Shown here piece by piece: positions 26,306-34,176 of a stretch of 64,000 nt of DNA. A model generated the notes under the pieces. That model saw only the letters and a list, made by a program, of their open reading frames with translations. It was not told where the DNA came from and searched no databases. The position numbers and the translations under genes were made by a program. Position 1 is the stretch's first letter, and every line of letters starts with the position of its first letter. The DNA is from Halobacillus litoralis (GTDB lineage: Bacteria > Bacillota > Bacilli > Bacillales > Halobacillaceae), in assembly GCF_020524085.2 (NCBI RefSeq), contig NZ_CP129016.1, forward strand, positions 3,835,859 through 3,899,858, read 5' to 3'.

Positions 26306-27462
26306 AATGTCCCCTCCCCCTTGTCCTTGTTCCTCCGCCAAATGCTTAAAGGAACCATAATTAGTGGTAGAGTCACAGAAAAAACATAACCAGAATAGGT
26401 CACCACATTGTTGAAGTTTTCCATTTTTTTAATATCCATACCAATATACATACTAATGGTAAATATAACGAAACCGATCACCACAATAAATTTTGTAGAT
26501 AACTGTTTATTGAACAAATCCGATAAGCCGATACTCGATAAGTACAGATATGTCGCAAATGTGGTGGCCACATTAATCACCCATATCGTAATAAAAAACA
26601 AGTCAATTCGAGCTACAACAGGGAGAGTGAACGATTTCAACATATACAAAACGGGTTCAGGAACTAGTGGAAGTTCACTGGTACTGAAAAAAGTGAAACT
26701 TGCAAGAACCGTAAACAAATAAAAGAGTGTCACAAACCAGTGGGCAAAAACTATGGTTTTCAACTTTTGTTTGTTCGTTCCTTCCACCTTCGAAAAAATA
26801 ACCAACGTAACAATAAAACCAAAATAGGAAAAAATGGCTTGGTTGATGCCAGAAAATACCCTTCCCCATCCAGTTTCTAAGAAAGGAAATAGATACATGA
26901 TATTCATCTCTTTTGCTCCGAAGGCCACAAGAATGAGCAAAAACACAATCAATATAGAAAGCATGGTGTACATCCGCCCAAGAACTATCAACCCACCGTG
27001 AACCATATACATACACACAGAGATCATTAAAGAAGCAGTGACCCATAAAGGCGTGTTCGGTAAAACCCAGACATTGATCATCCGGCAGAATAACAAAATG
27101 ATAAGCGTCCCTACACCGACAAAGTACAGGATGTATAAAATGGAGATTGGTCTTCCTATCCATTTTGTAAACAACTTATCATTCATTGTAAATAATGTAT
27201 CTTGAGGGAAGTTCTTTGCAACAATCCAAATTCCTATAAGCAACAGTTGGATGGCTACTGCTCCTAACAAAAGAGAAATCCACCCATCTTGCTTAGCTAC
27301 ACTGTGCAGTTCAAATGGAACTGACAGTACGCCCACTCCAATTTGGGTTTGGATAATAATGAAAAAATATTGTCTGAGGGACAACTTCTGTTCATTTTTT
27401 TGTGTCGGTTGTTGTGGAGGTTTGACTTCCCCCTTTTCCTTGTTTTGATTGGTTTTGTTCAT
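26302..27462 (-). CDS. Spore germinant receptor B subunit (GerB family), operon 2
   Basis: The 386-residue membrane protein has a polar 30-residue N-terminus (MNKTNQNKEKGEVKPPQQ...), then about ten hydrophobic helices starting with QTQIGVGVLSVPFELH, the family-typical helix-1 break. It should hold the germinant-binding site. The start codon at 27462 (or GTG at 27465) has TGGAG about 8 nt upstream and lies 71 nt inside the end of the A subunit gene, an unusually long overlap for this operon type. It ends by ATGA overlap with gerC. Confidence 0.9.
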   Translation of the reverse strand: MNKTNQNKEKGEVKPPQQPTQKNEQKLSLRQYFFIIIQTQIGVGVLSVPFELHSVAKQDGWISLLLGAVAIQLLLIGIWIVAKNFPQDTLFTMNDKLFTKWIGRPISILYILYFVGVGTLIILLFCRMINVWVLPNTPLWVTASLMISVCMYMVHGGLIVLGRMYTMLSILIVFLLILVAFGAKEMNIMYLFPFLETGWGRVFSGINQAIFSYFGFIVTLVIFSKVEGTNKQKLKTIVFAHWFVTLFYLFTVLASFTFFSTSELPLVPEPVLYMLKSFTLPVVARIDLFFITIWVINVATTFATYLYLSSIGLSDLFNKQLSTKFIVVIGFVIFTISMYIGMDIKKMENFNNVVTYSGYVFSVTLPLIMVPLSIWRRNKDKGEGTL

Positions 27463-28978
27463 CACGGTTTCTCCACTCCCTTGAAGGGTCCAAAGCTATG
27501 GGTTTTACTGCATGAGCATCCTTCGGCCTAAGCTTCATCATATACATGGGCAAACGGACAAACGTATCTTTCAAATCAACCAGACTTAACGGTGCAAGAG
27601 GCGCAAAATAAGGAACACCGAAAGAATGAAGACGTGTCAGGTGAGTCAGTATGAATAACATTCCGAATACAATTCCAATAAAACCGATCGTTCCTGCGAG
27701 TAAGATCAGTGGGAAAGTTAATAACCTGAGAGCAGTACTCAATTCATTGGAAGGGACCACAAAGGAAGCAATAGCAGTCAATGCCACAACAATAACCATT
27801 AAGTTGGAAACAAGTCCTGCACGTACCACCGCGTCACCGATGACAAGACCACCGACAATACCAATGGTCTGGCCAATGGGAGCGGGCAATCGTATCCCGG
27901 CTTCCCTGATTAGTTCAATGATGATAACCATTACAAGAGCCTCTAGTATGGGGGGATACGCTATTTCATTAATGGATGCTTTAATTGGAATGATTAGTTC
28001 ATCAGGAATGACCTCAAAATGGAAACTCACTACTGCAATATATAAGGCAGGTAAACTCACAGCTATCACAAAACTGAAGAGTCGTATCAAACGGACAAAC
28101 GTGCCTGTGAACCATCGCATATTATAGTCATCCGGCGCTTGATAAAACATAAAAAAAGTAGCGGGGGCAATAAGAGTTGTAGGGCTCCCTTCCGACAAAA
28201 TAGCGACTCTCCCCTCAACTAAATTAGCTGCCACACGATCAGGCCTTTCTGTATTTAACATTTGAGGAAATGGAGAATTCGATTGATCTTCAATAAATTC
28301 TTCCACGTGTCCCGGACTATGAATCATATCTGAATCAACGGAATGTAGTCGGGTCTCTACCTCCTGGACAAGCGTAGGATCCGCGATTCCATCCATGTAG
28401 ATGACAGCCACATTCGTGTTCGTCTTTTTACCCAACTTAAAATATTTAATTGTTAAATCTCTGTGTTCTACCCTTTTGCGGATGAGGTTGATGTTTGTCA
28501 TCATGTTTTCCACAAAACCATCATGGGCGCCACGAACCACCTTTTCATTTTGTGGTTCCTCCGGTGTCCGACCAAATGAAGAGGTCACACTGAACTGTGC
28601 GATTTCCCTCTTTCCTTCTTCTATAAAAAGGGCATGACCGCGTAAAAGAGTTCGCACGGCTTCTTCTAAGTCAATGGTCTGCTTTGCATTCGGTAGATGG
28701 AAAACGTTTTCGGTATGCCCCATTTCGATTGGCGCAAAAATCTTTTCATGAATTTTTTCGTGTTCAGCTAAAGATTCAAAATATAATAAAGCCGCATTAC
28801 CTTTTTTCAAGACGCGTATTTTCAAATCATTCGTGTTATGAAAAGCATCTAAGAGATACTTGACGTTCTCAGACAACTTTCTTGAGCTGGGTACTTCTTT
28901 CTCACCTGATGGTTCGGACATATGACGTTCTACTACCTTATCGCGGTTATTCTTAAAAAATCGCGTAAAGATTCCCAT
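27392..28978 (-). CDS. Spore germinant receptor A subunit (GerA/GerKA family), operon 2
   Basis: The 528-residue protein has a hydrophilic N-terminal region to about residue 290, a membrane region with the family motif YPPILEALVMVIIIELIREA followed by GIRLPAPIGQTIGIVGG, and a polar, Gln/Ser/Thr-rich C-terminal tail of ~40 residues. The tail, absent in the operon 1 homologue, is encoded where this gene overlaps the start of the B gene. The start is the ATG at 28978, 7 nt after AGGTGAT; the frame extends upstream without a ribosome site. Confidence 0.91.
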   Translation of the reverse strand: MGIFTRFFKNNRDKVVERHMSEPSGEKEVPSSRKLSENVKYLLDAFHNTNDLKIRVLKKGNAALLYFESLAEHEKIHEKIFAPIEMGHTENVFHLPNAKQTIDLEEAVRTLLRGHALFIEEGKREIAQFSVTSSFGRTPEEPQNEKVVRGAHDGFVENMMTNINLIRKRVEHRDLTIKYFKLGKKTNTNVAVIYMDGIADPTLVQEVETRLHSVDSDMIHSPGHVEEFIEDQSNSPFPQMLNTERPDRVAANLVEGRVAILSEGSPTTLIAPATFFMFYQAPDDYNMRWFTGTFVRLIRLFSFVIAVSLPALYIAVVSFHFEVIPDELIIPIKASINEIAYPPILEALVMVIIIELIREAGIRLPAPIGQTIGIVGGLVIGDAVVRAGLVSNLMVIVVALTAIASFVVPSNELSTALRLLTFPLILLAGTIGFIGIVFGMLFILTHLTRLHSFGVPYFAPLAPLSLVDLKDTFVRLPMYMMKLRPKDAHAVKPIALDPSREWRNRDEQNQSKQGKGGSQTSTTTDTKK

Positions 28979-29065
28979 TTTCGCATCACCTAACCTTAAT
29001 TTGCCACGGATAAAATGGAATATACCAAACAAATCCTCTCCACATAAAAAATCCCCTTTCACTAA

Positions 29066-29590
29066 CGCTCCCTATTGTGGAAGACTCAGTTTCGAGACTT
29101 TTGTTGAGTGGATGGTGCTGCGGGGAATAGCTCGCTTTCCGCGGGAGCGCGGTGAGCCTCCTCGGACTTCGTCCTGTGGGGTCTCCCCATGCACTTTTTT
29201 TCCCGCAGGAGTCTCGCCATTCCCCTCCGCCCCTTTGCCATATAAGTATCTCGAAATCCTCCAGATAATAATTGGAGGGAAATCAACTCCCCAGAAAGCT
29301 ATTCTGTATGCGTAAAGCTTGTTATACAGCGCTGTATGCTTATAACATCATGTTAGTGGAAACCCCCACAGTGAAGAGGTTCGTTTCTCTCCAACACCGA
29401 ATGGGGTGGTCGGGAAGCTGCGAGACTCCCGCGGGAATGGATTGGCTGGCGAGACCCCGCAGTGCGTAGCACGAGGAGGCTTGCCGTCATCCCCGCAGGA
29501 AAGCGAGTAGCTTCCCGACCACCCCTAACGCCCAACAAGGCAACGAACCCCGGACACATCTCGAATCTGAGTCTTCCACAATCCTGCCAT
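29066..29590. repeat. Composite hairpin repeat, copy 3 (interior flipped relative to tips)
   Basis: The best-preserved terminal inverted repeats are here: TTGTGGAAGACTCAGTTTCG near 29076 and the complement near 29582, 22 of 23 bp matching. Module A is at about 29112-29242, module B at 29403-29525 with a perfect 17-bp stem (GGGGTGGTCGGGAAGCT). The outer tips are CGCTCCC on the left and CCTGCCAT on the right, which is the reverse of copies 1, 2 and 4, while the order of modules A and B is the same. Confidence 0.87.
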
Positions 29591-29609
29591 TTACTTTAAT
29601 AATAAAAAG

Positions 29610-29639
29610 AAGCCCTATGGCTGGATTGCCATAGGGCTT
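29610..29639 (-). terminator. Terminator of pbuO
   Basis: AAGCCCTATGGC and GCCATAGGGCTT form a perfect 12-bp stem, followed by CTTTTTATT on the minus strand. It begins 8 nt after the stop codon. Confidence 0.92.
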
Positions 29640-29646
29640 GATGGGG

Positions 29647-30942
29647 TTAGTGGCCTGGGAAAAAGACCATTTGTAAGATGAAAATAATCGCGAACATATA
29701 TAACATCCAATGCACTTCTTTCCCTTTTCCGGTGACAAGCTTTAACAATGGATACGTAATAAAGCCAAAAGAGATCCCTGTTGCAATACTGGATGTGAGT
29801 GGCATGGAAAGGATAATGATGAAGGCTGGGAAAGCATCATCAAAAGTCCCCCAGTTCACTTTTGCAAGACCACCCATCATAAAGCAACCTACAATAATTA
29901 GGACAGGAGCGGTAATAGCTGGTAAGCCGGATACTGCTCCAACGATAGGGGCAAAAAACATGGATAAAATAAACAATACTGCAACGACCATTGTCGTTAA
30001 GCCTGTTCGACCTCCTGCTGCTACCCCTGAAGAAGATTCAATGTATGCGGATGAAGGACTCGTTCCGAACATAGCTCCAACGGTTGTAGCTGACGCATCC
30101 GCCATTAAAGCAGCACGCGCCCTCGGAAGGCTTCCATCTTTGCGGATGAAACCAGCTTGTTCTGCCACACCGATCATCGTTCCTGTGGTGTCAAAAATCG
30201 TGACAAGAAGGAAAGCGAAAATAACCGTATATAGGCCATTGCTGAATACCGCTCCAATATCCATATCCCAGAAAACAGGAGCTGGAGGTGCTTCGACGAA
30301 GCCTTCAAGCTGAAGCTGTCCTGTAAAAAAGCCGATGATGCCTGTTACAAACATACCGATGAACAATCCACCCGTCACGTTTCTTGCGATGAGGACCAAC
30401 GTGAAGAAAAGTCCGAATACAGTCAACAATGGACCTTTTGCCGTCAAGTCACCAAGCGTAACCAGCGTCTCTTCACTAGGAACGATGATGCCTGACATTC
30501 TTAACCCGAGGAAGGCTATAAATAAACCGATTCCTGATGTGATTCCATATTTCAAGGAAGGAGGAATCGCTGTAATCAACGTTTTCCGTAAGCTTGTCAG
30601 ACTAAGGAGTACAAATAATATACCAGAAACAAAAACAGCTCCAAGAATAACAGAATAACTGACATCCTGTTGAACAACTTCTGTAACGAAATAAGCATTC
30701 AAACCCATACCAGGAGCAATGGCAATGGGATAATTGGCAGCAAAGGCCATGATTAACGTACCAACGACGGCCGCGATGATCGTCGCCATGAACACTTGTT
30801 CAAATGGCACCCCTGCACTTGAGAGAATTGCCGGGTTAACGACAACGATATAGACCATCGTCAAAAAAGTCGTTACTCCTGCAAGCAGCTCTGTTTTGAC
30901 GTCTGTATGATTTTCATTTAATCGGAACCATTTGTTTAACAT
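29647..30942 (-). CDS. pbuO: Guanine/hypoxanthine permease (PbuO-like, AzgA family)
   Basis: The 431-residue protein imports purine bases. Family motifs are at the N-terminus (ELLAGVTTFLTMVYIVVVNP; ANYPIAIAPGMGLNAYF) and in the substrate region (FDTTGTMIGVAEQAG, near 240-255). It lacks the insertion that PbuG has after the first helix and so looks closer to PbuO. The start at 30942 (MLNKWFRLN) is chosen by family alignment from memory; the ribosome site is weak. No purine aptamer precedes it. Instead, an inverted pair of CGAAC motifs near the promoter suggests PurR control. Confidence 0.86.
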   Translation of the reverse strand: MLNKWFRLNENHTDVKTELLAGVTTFLTMVYIVVVNPAILSSAGVPFEQVFMATIIAAVVGTLIMAFAANYPIAIAPGMGLNAYFVTEVVQQDVSYSVILGAVFVSGILFVLLSLTSLRKTLITAIPPSLKYGITSGIGLFIAFLGLRMSGIIVPSEETLVTLGDLTAKGPLLTVFGLFFTLVLIARNVTGGLFIGMFVTGIIGFFTGQLQLEGFVEAPPAPVFWDMDIGAVFSNGLYTVIFAFLLVTIFDTTGTMIGVAEQAGFIRKDGSLPRARAALMADASATTVGAMFGTSPSSAYIESSSGVAAGGRTGLTTMVVAVLFILSMFFAPIVGAVSGLPAITAPVLIIVGCFMMGGLAKVNWGTFDDAFPAFIIILSMPLTSSIATGISFGFITYPLLKLVTGKGKEVHWMLYMFAIIFILQMVFFPGH

Positions 30943-30980
30943 TTGGAAACACCAAACTTTCAATAAGAATTACAACGTGT

Positions 30981-31033
30981 ATTATAATATTATTTTTACG
31001 AACAAAAATCAATAGAAACAATAAAAATGTTCG
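30981..31033 (-). promoter_or_regulatory. PurR-box-like inverted pair and -10 upstream of pbuO
   Basis: CGAAC at 30999-31003 and GTTCG at 31029-31033 are inverted and 25 bp apart, each in AT-rich flanks as in PurR boxes of Bacillus (core CGAA). A TATAAT -10 lies at 30981-30986 on the minus strand. The spacing is about 2-3 bp longer than usual for PurR pairs, so this is tentative. Confidence 0.4.
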
Positions 31034-31055
31034 CTTTTATTACTATTACATAAAA

Positions 31056-31090
31056 AAAACCGTCAGAGGAATCATTCCTCTGGCGGTTTT
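31056..31090 (-). terminator. Terminator of ydbST
   Basis: AAAACCGTCAGAGGA pairs with TCCTCTGGCGGTTTT around ATCAT, with eight T on the minus strand. The ydbT stop codon (31072-31074) sits in the loop. Confidence 0.9.
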
Positions 31091-32571
31091 TCACTTACTC
31101 GCTTAACTCTATACCATTCCATCATTTCTTCCGTATCCGATTTCTCAAGGTAGTAGCAGGAAGCGAGTGACCTGCCTCCTCCCGAAGTCAACATGACCTC
31201 CATGCTTGAGAGGTGTTTCCTTTTTTGAAAATACGTCTGTTTTTTGTAAAACGCTTGGATACGGTATTTTTTCATGAAGTAGGTTTGTTTGATGATTCCT
31301 CTCGATCTTAAGGTCAGTTGGTCCTCAAGAATATTCCACCCTGCGTCATGATAGGCAAGCCACCCAAGCACGGCCAAGAAGCACCCCGCCACAACGGAAA
31401 GCAGACCATAAGGAAAAAAGAAGATGCTGATGGGAATCGCCGCTAAAAAGCCGAACCATGAATGGCGCAGAATGTAACGGAACAACGATCGCCTGGGTGG
31501 TCGATGGAAATCATCCACAACATCATAATCAGGAAGCACCTTTGTCAGGATTTTCCCAACTTCTGCTTTTTTAATCATTGGCAGAAGGCGTAACTGATGC
31601 TCATCATTTTTTAAGACCGATCCCCCTGCACTGATTAACGTGATCGAAGCGTACCCCAAAGGCTGTCGAATTAAGTTTTCTTCCATTCGAACGCCTTGTA
31701 TACGATTCAAAGGTATGGTCATCTGCTTTTTCTCAAGCCATCCACGCGTAATAATCAGATCATCTTCGTCAATAAAAACAGAAAAGTTGGCATACCTTAG
31801 AATCGTCATCACAATCGAGATCCCATAAGCCACTAATAATATCACAAGAGCCGTAAAGGCGATAACCAGTACACTAATTTGAATCCAATCAAGGATTTCA
31901 TTGTAGATCGTACCTACGGGTAAAAGGTCCATAAATTGAGAGAAGAAGACAGCTACCCCGGAAATTACTACCCCTGCTCCTCCAGAAGTGATGGCCATCA
32001 TCACGATCTCCTTCATTGACATAGCATAGACCTTTTCACGTTTCGGTTCTTCTATTTCTGTTTGGGCTTCTTCGGTATCCCAAGTGTCGTCATCCGGTCT
32101 AATGTTTCTGCGTTTCTTCTCCTGGAAAATGGCTTCTTCCAAGGAATCTGCTTCTTCTTTCCGGATGGCTGTCAGTTCGGCCTCTGCCTTTTCATTCCCC
32201 GTTGAGCCTGCCGTCTCCACCGAAACCTTTACGAGATTTAAAGGACGATGAAAAATGCCCTCTGAGAAATCAAGGCTTTGAATTCGGTCAATAGGGATGT
32301 ACCTCTTTTTACGGAAAATAAGACCATATTCAATTCTCAGCTCTCCCTCTTCCATACGGTATGTAAAGCGCAGCCAGCGAATGATCCCTGCCCCCAAAAC
32401 AAGGAGCAGCACACCAATCCATATTAGCAATGGAATCCAATCCACTTCTCCACTGAATATGTTTCCATTTAACACGAGTACAATAATCAATGGCAAAGCG
32501 GCATCTTTTAATGTCTTTACAAAGTTGATGATAGCTGAGATTGGGTGAAGTCTTTTTGGTTCAAACATCAT
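31072..32571 (-). CDS. ydbT: YdbT-like membrane protein with bacterial PH domains
   Basis: The 499-residue protein has paired hydrophobic helices at about 15-65, 190-260 and 370-410, each followed by a bPH2 (DUF304) domain; the repeating motif is seen in IPIDRIQSLDFSEGIFHRPL, IPLNRIQGVRMEENLIRQPL and MKKYRIQAFYKKQTYFQKRK. An acidic linker (DDDTWDTEEAQTEIEEPKRE) follows the first PH domain. In B. subtilis, YdbS and YdbT are partners and have been linked to protection against a bacteriocin-type stress. The start overlaps the end of ydbS by 11 nt; AGGGTGG precedes it. Confidence 0.87.
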   Translation of the reverse strand: MMFEPKRLHPISAIINFVKTLKDAALPLIIVLVLNGNIFSGEVDWIPLLIWIGVLLLVLGAGIIRWLRFTYRMEEGELRIEYGLIFRKKRYIPIDRIQSLDFSEGIFHRPLNLVKVSVETAGSTGNEKAEAELTAIRKEEADSLEEAIFQEKKRRNIRPDDDTWDTEEAQTEIEEPKREKVYAMSMKEIVMMAITSGGAGVVISGVAVFFSQFMDLLPVGTIYNEILDWIQISVLVIAFTALVILLVAYGISIVMTILRYANFSVFIDEDDLIITRGWLEKKQMTIPLNRIQGVRMEENLIRQPLGYASITLISAGGSVLKNDEHQLRLLPMIKKAEVGKILTKVLPDYDVVDDFHRPPRRSLFRYILRHSWFGFLAAIPISIFFFPYGLLSVVAGCFLAVLGWLAYHDAGWNILEDQLTLRSRGIIKQTYFMKKYRIQAFYKKQTYFQKRKHLSSMEVMLTSGGGRSLASCYYLEKSDTEEMMEWYRVKRVSEKPPEE

Positions 32572-33040
32572 CTTCCGCCACCCTTGCTAAGGAAGAGATG
32601 GACTGACGTAGACGCTCGGCTTCCTGCTCATCCAATGCCGGAATTTTATGTACCGTCGCAGCCGTAGAAATACTGATGGTGGATAAACGGAATTTCCTGA
32701 GTAATGGTCCTTGTTCTGTATCCACATGTTGAACTCTTACCATAGGCACAAGCGTGCGCGTCACGATAAATAATCCGTACTGCAGATCGATTTCTGTTTC
32801 AGTGACGTCATACCTCCACCTTTTCCATCGTAAACTTGGCACGAGCCAGACAAATGAAAGGACCTCCAGCAAAGCGATGCCGAGCCCAATTAGGACAATC
32901 CACCACGGCCAATCCCATAAGAAAACGGTGACGGTCAGACCGATGGTCAACAAAAGAATGATTCCTACTTGAATCCAACCATAAATGCGCCACACTGTAC
33001 GTGCTCGCTGTGATATTCTTTGTGTCGGTTGCTGTTCCAT
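32561..33040 (-). CDS. ydbS: YdbS-like membrane protein with one bacterial PH domain
   Basis: The 159-residue protein has two membrane helices (about 20-60) and one bPH2 domain with the motif LVPMVRVQHVDTEQGPLLRKF. It is the usual small partner of YdbT, and the 11-nt overlap supports coupled synthesis and a complex. The start ATG follows GGGGGTGG. A specific molecular activity is not known for either protein. Confidence 0.87.
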   Translation of the reverse strand: MEQQPTQRISQRARTVWRIYGWIQVGIILLLTIGLTVTVFLWDWPWWIVLIGLGIALLEVLSFVWLVPSLRWKRWRYDVTETEIDLQYGLFIVTRTLVPMVRVQHVDTEQGPLLRKFRLSTISISTAATVHKIPALDEQEAERLRQSISSLARVAEDDV

Positions 33041-33101
33041 TCTTCCACCCCCTGTGTATGAATACGATTGATTGATCGAAATGTTTCACTATTTTAAAAG
33101 A

Positions 33102-33126
33102 AGCCGGACGTAACAGCCCGGCTATC
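33102..33126 (-). terminator. Terminator of proC
   Basis: AGCCGG(AC)/(GC)CCGGCT form a short GC-rich stem followed on the minus strand by TCTTTT. It starts 7 nt after the stop codon. Confidence 0.75.
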
Positions 33127-33129
33127 CCT

Positions 33130-33945
33130 TTATTTTCTTCCTTCTGATAATGCTTTGGACTTTCCTGTGCAAGCAGTCATCCCTTGAATGATCGCATTTC
33201 TGTAACCCGCTTCTTCAAGCTTTGTTACACCAGCAATGGTTGTACCGCCCGGAGTGCATACGGCATCCTTCAGCTCCCCAGGGTGTCGTCCGGTCTCTTT
33301 GACCATTTGAGCCGCCCCTTGGACAGTCTGAGAAACCATTTTATAGGCTTTGTCTCTTGGGAAACCTTGTTGAACAGCTGCATCTGCCATAGCCTCAATG
33401 AGCATGTAAACAAAAGCCGGTGAAGAGCCACTAACGGCCGGAACCGCATCCATCAACTTTTCTTCTACGATTTCAGCTTCTCCAAAGCTTTCAAACACTT
33501 CCATCACTTCCGCTAATTCTTCTTTTGTCACGAAATCGTTCGGGCACAAAACGCTCATACCTGCTCCGACAAGCGAAGGGGTGTTCGGCATGGAACGAAT
33601 CACTTTCACATTGCGACCAAAGGCTTCATTCATAGCTTCAAGTGTGATTCCCGCAGCGATAGTGACAACCACTGTATCCTCAGGTACTTCATCCTTAATT
33701 TCATGGACGACTCCCTGATACACGTAGGGTTTAACAGCTAAGAAAAGCAGATCACTCTCTCTTGCCACTCGCTTATTTTCATTGGAAATATTAATTCCGT
33801 ATTCATCAGTCACAAAGTCAATCGTTTCATCGGATAAAGCCGTCGCAGCGATATCCCGCGCCTTCACAAGGCCTGCATCTATCATGCCTTGAATCATCGC
33901 CTGCCCCATTTGGCCACAACCGATAAAACCTATACGTTTGTTCAC
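33130..33945 (-). CDS. proC: Pyrroline-5-carboxylate reductase ProC
   Basis: The 271-residue enzyme makes proline from pyrroline-5-carboxylate with NAD(P)H. The Rossmann loop IGFIGCGQMGQAMI starts at residue 5, and the C-terminal signature GSSPAFVYMLIEAMADAAVQ and CTPGGTTIAGV are present. Length is normal. The start is GTG at 33945: AAGGAGGG lies 7 nt before it, and the longer frame (to 34005) has no ribosome site. It is a single-gene unit here. In halophilic bacilli proline is also an osmolyte, but this copy could equally be purely biosynthetic. Confidence 0.92.
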   Translation of the reverse strand: MNKRIGFIGCGQMGQAMIQGMIDAGLVKARDIAATALSDETIDFVTDEYGINISNENKRVARESDLLFLAVKPYVYQGVVHEIKDEVPEDTVVVTIAAGITLEAMNEAFGRNVKVIRSMPNTPSLVGAGMSVLCPNDFVTKEELAEVMEVFESFGEAEIVEEKLMDAVPAVSGSSPAFVYMLIEAMADAAVQQGFPRDKAYKMVSQTVQGAAQMVKETGRHPGELKDAVCTPGGTTIAGVTKLEEAGYRNAIIQGMTACTGKSKALSEGRK

Positions 33946-34142
33946 CGTACATCCCTCCTTGGTGATTCTTATTGTATAGGAAGATTGTCGAACGTACAAT
34001 TCCATATTCGATTTCCCTTGTTTCTCTAGTAAAAATTACATGTTTTTTCTAGAAAAGGTTTACAAACCCGGCTGTCTTACCTATAATAATAACTGTATTC
34101 TTCATATCATAGTGAAACGCCCAAAATATCATAGCTGCTACG

Positions 34143-34176
34143 AAAAAAGCCGAGCTGCCTTAAGCTCGGCTTTTTT
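34143..34176. terminator. Bidirectional terminator at the antiporter 3' end
   Basis: AAAAAAGCCGAGCT and AGCTCGGCTTTTTT form a perfect 14-bp stem around GCCTTA. The antiporter stop codon is inside the hairpin. Confidence 0.92.

Noticed and set aside
28997..29026. Possible SigG promoter of ger operon 2 (GGTATA, 17 bp, CAAATTA on the minus strand)
   Set aside because: The -10 is poor and the implied start would fall at the ribosome site, so I did not list it as a feature.
29066..29590. Insertion sequence with transposase
   Set aside because: No transposase-like frame or target-site duplication was seen; the element is made of hairpin modules only.
29678..30313. 211-codon plus-strand ORF opposite pbuO
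   Set aside because: Antisense shadow of a hydrophobic transporter gene; composition (Ile/Thr/Pro-rich) and lack of a ribosome site show it is not a gene.
30943..31055. Purine riboswitch before the purine permease gene
   Set aside because: I looked for the TCTACC...CCGTAAA...GACTA landmarks and found none; only PurR-like motifs are present.
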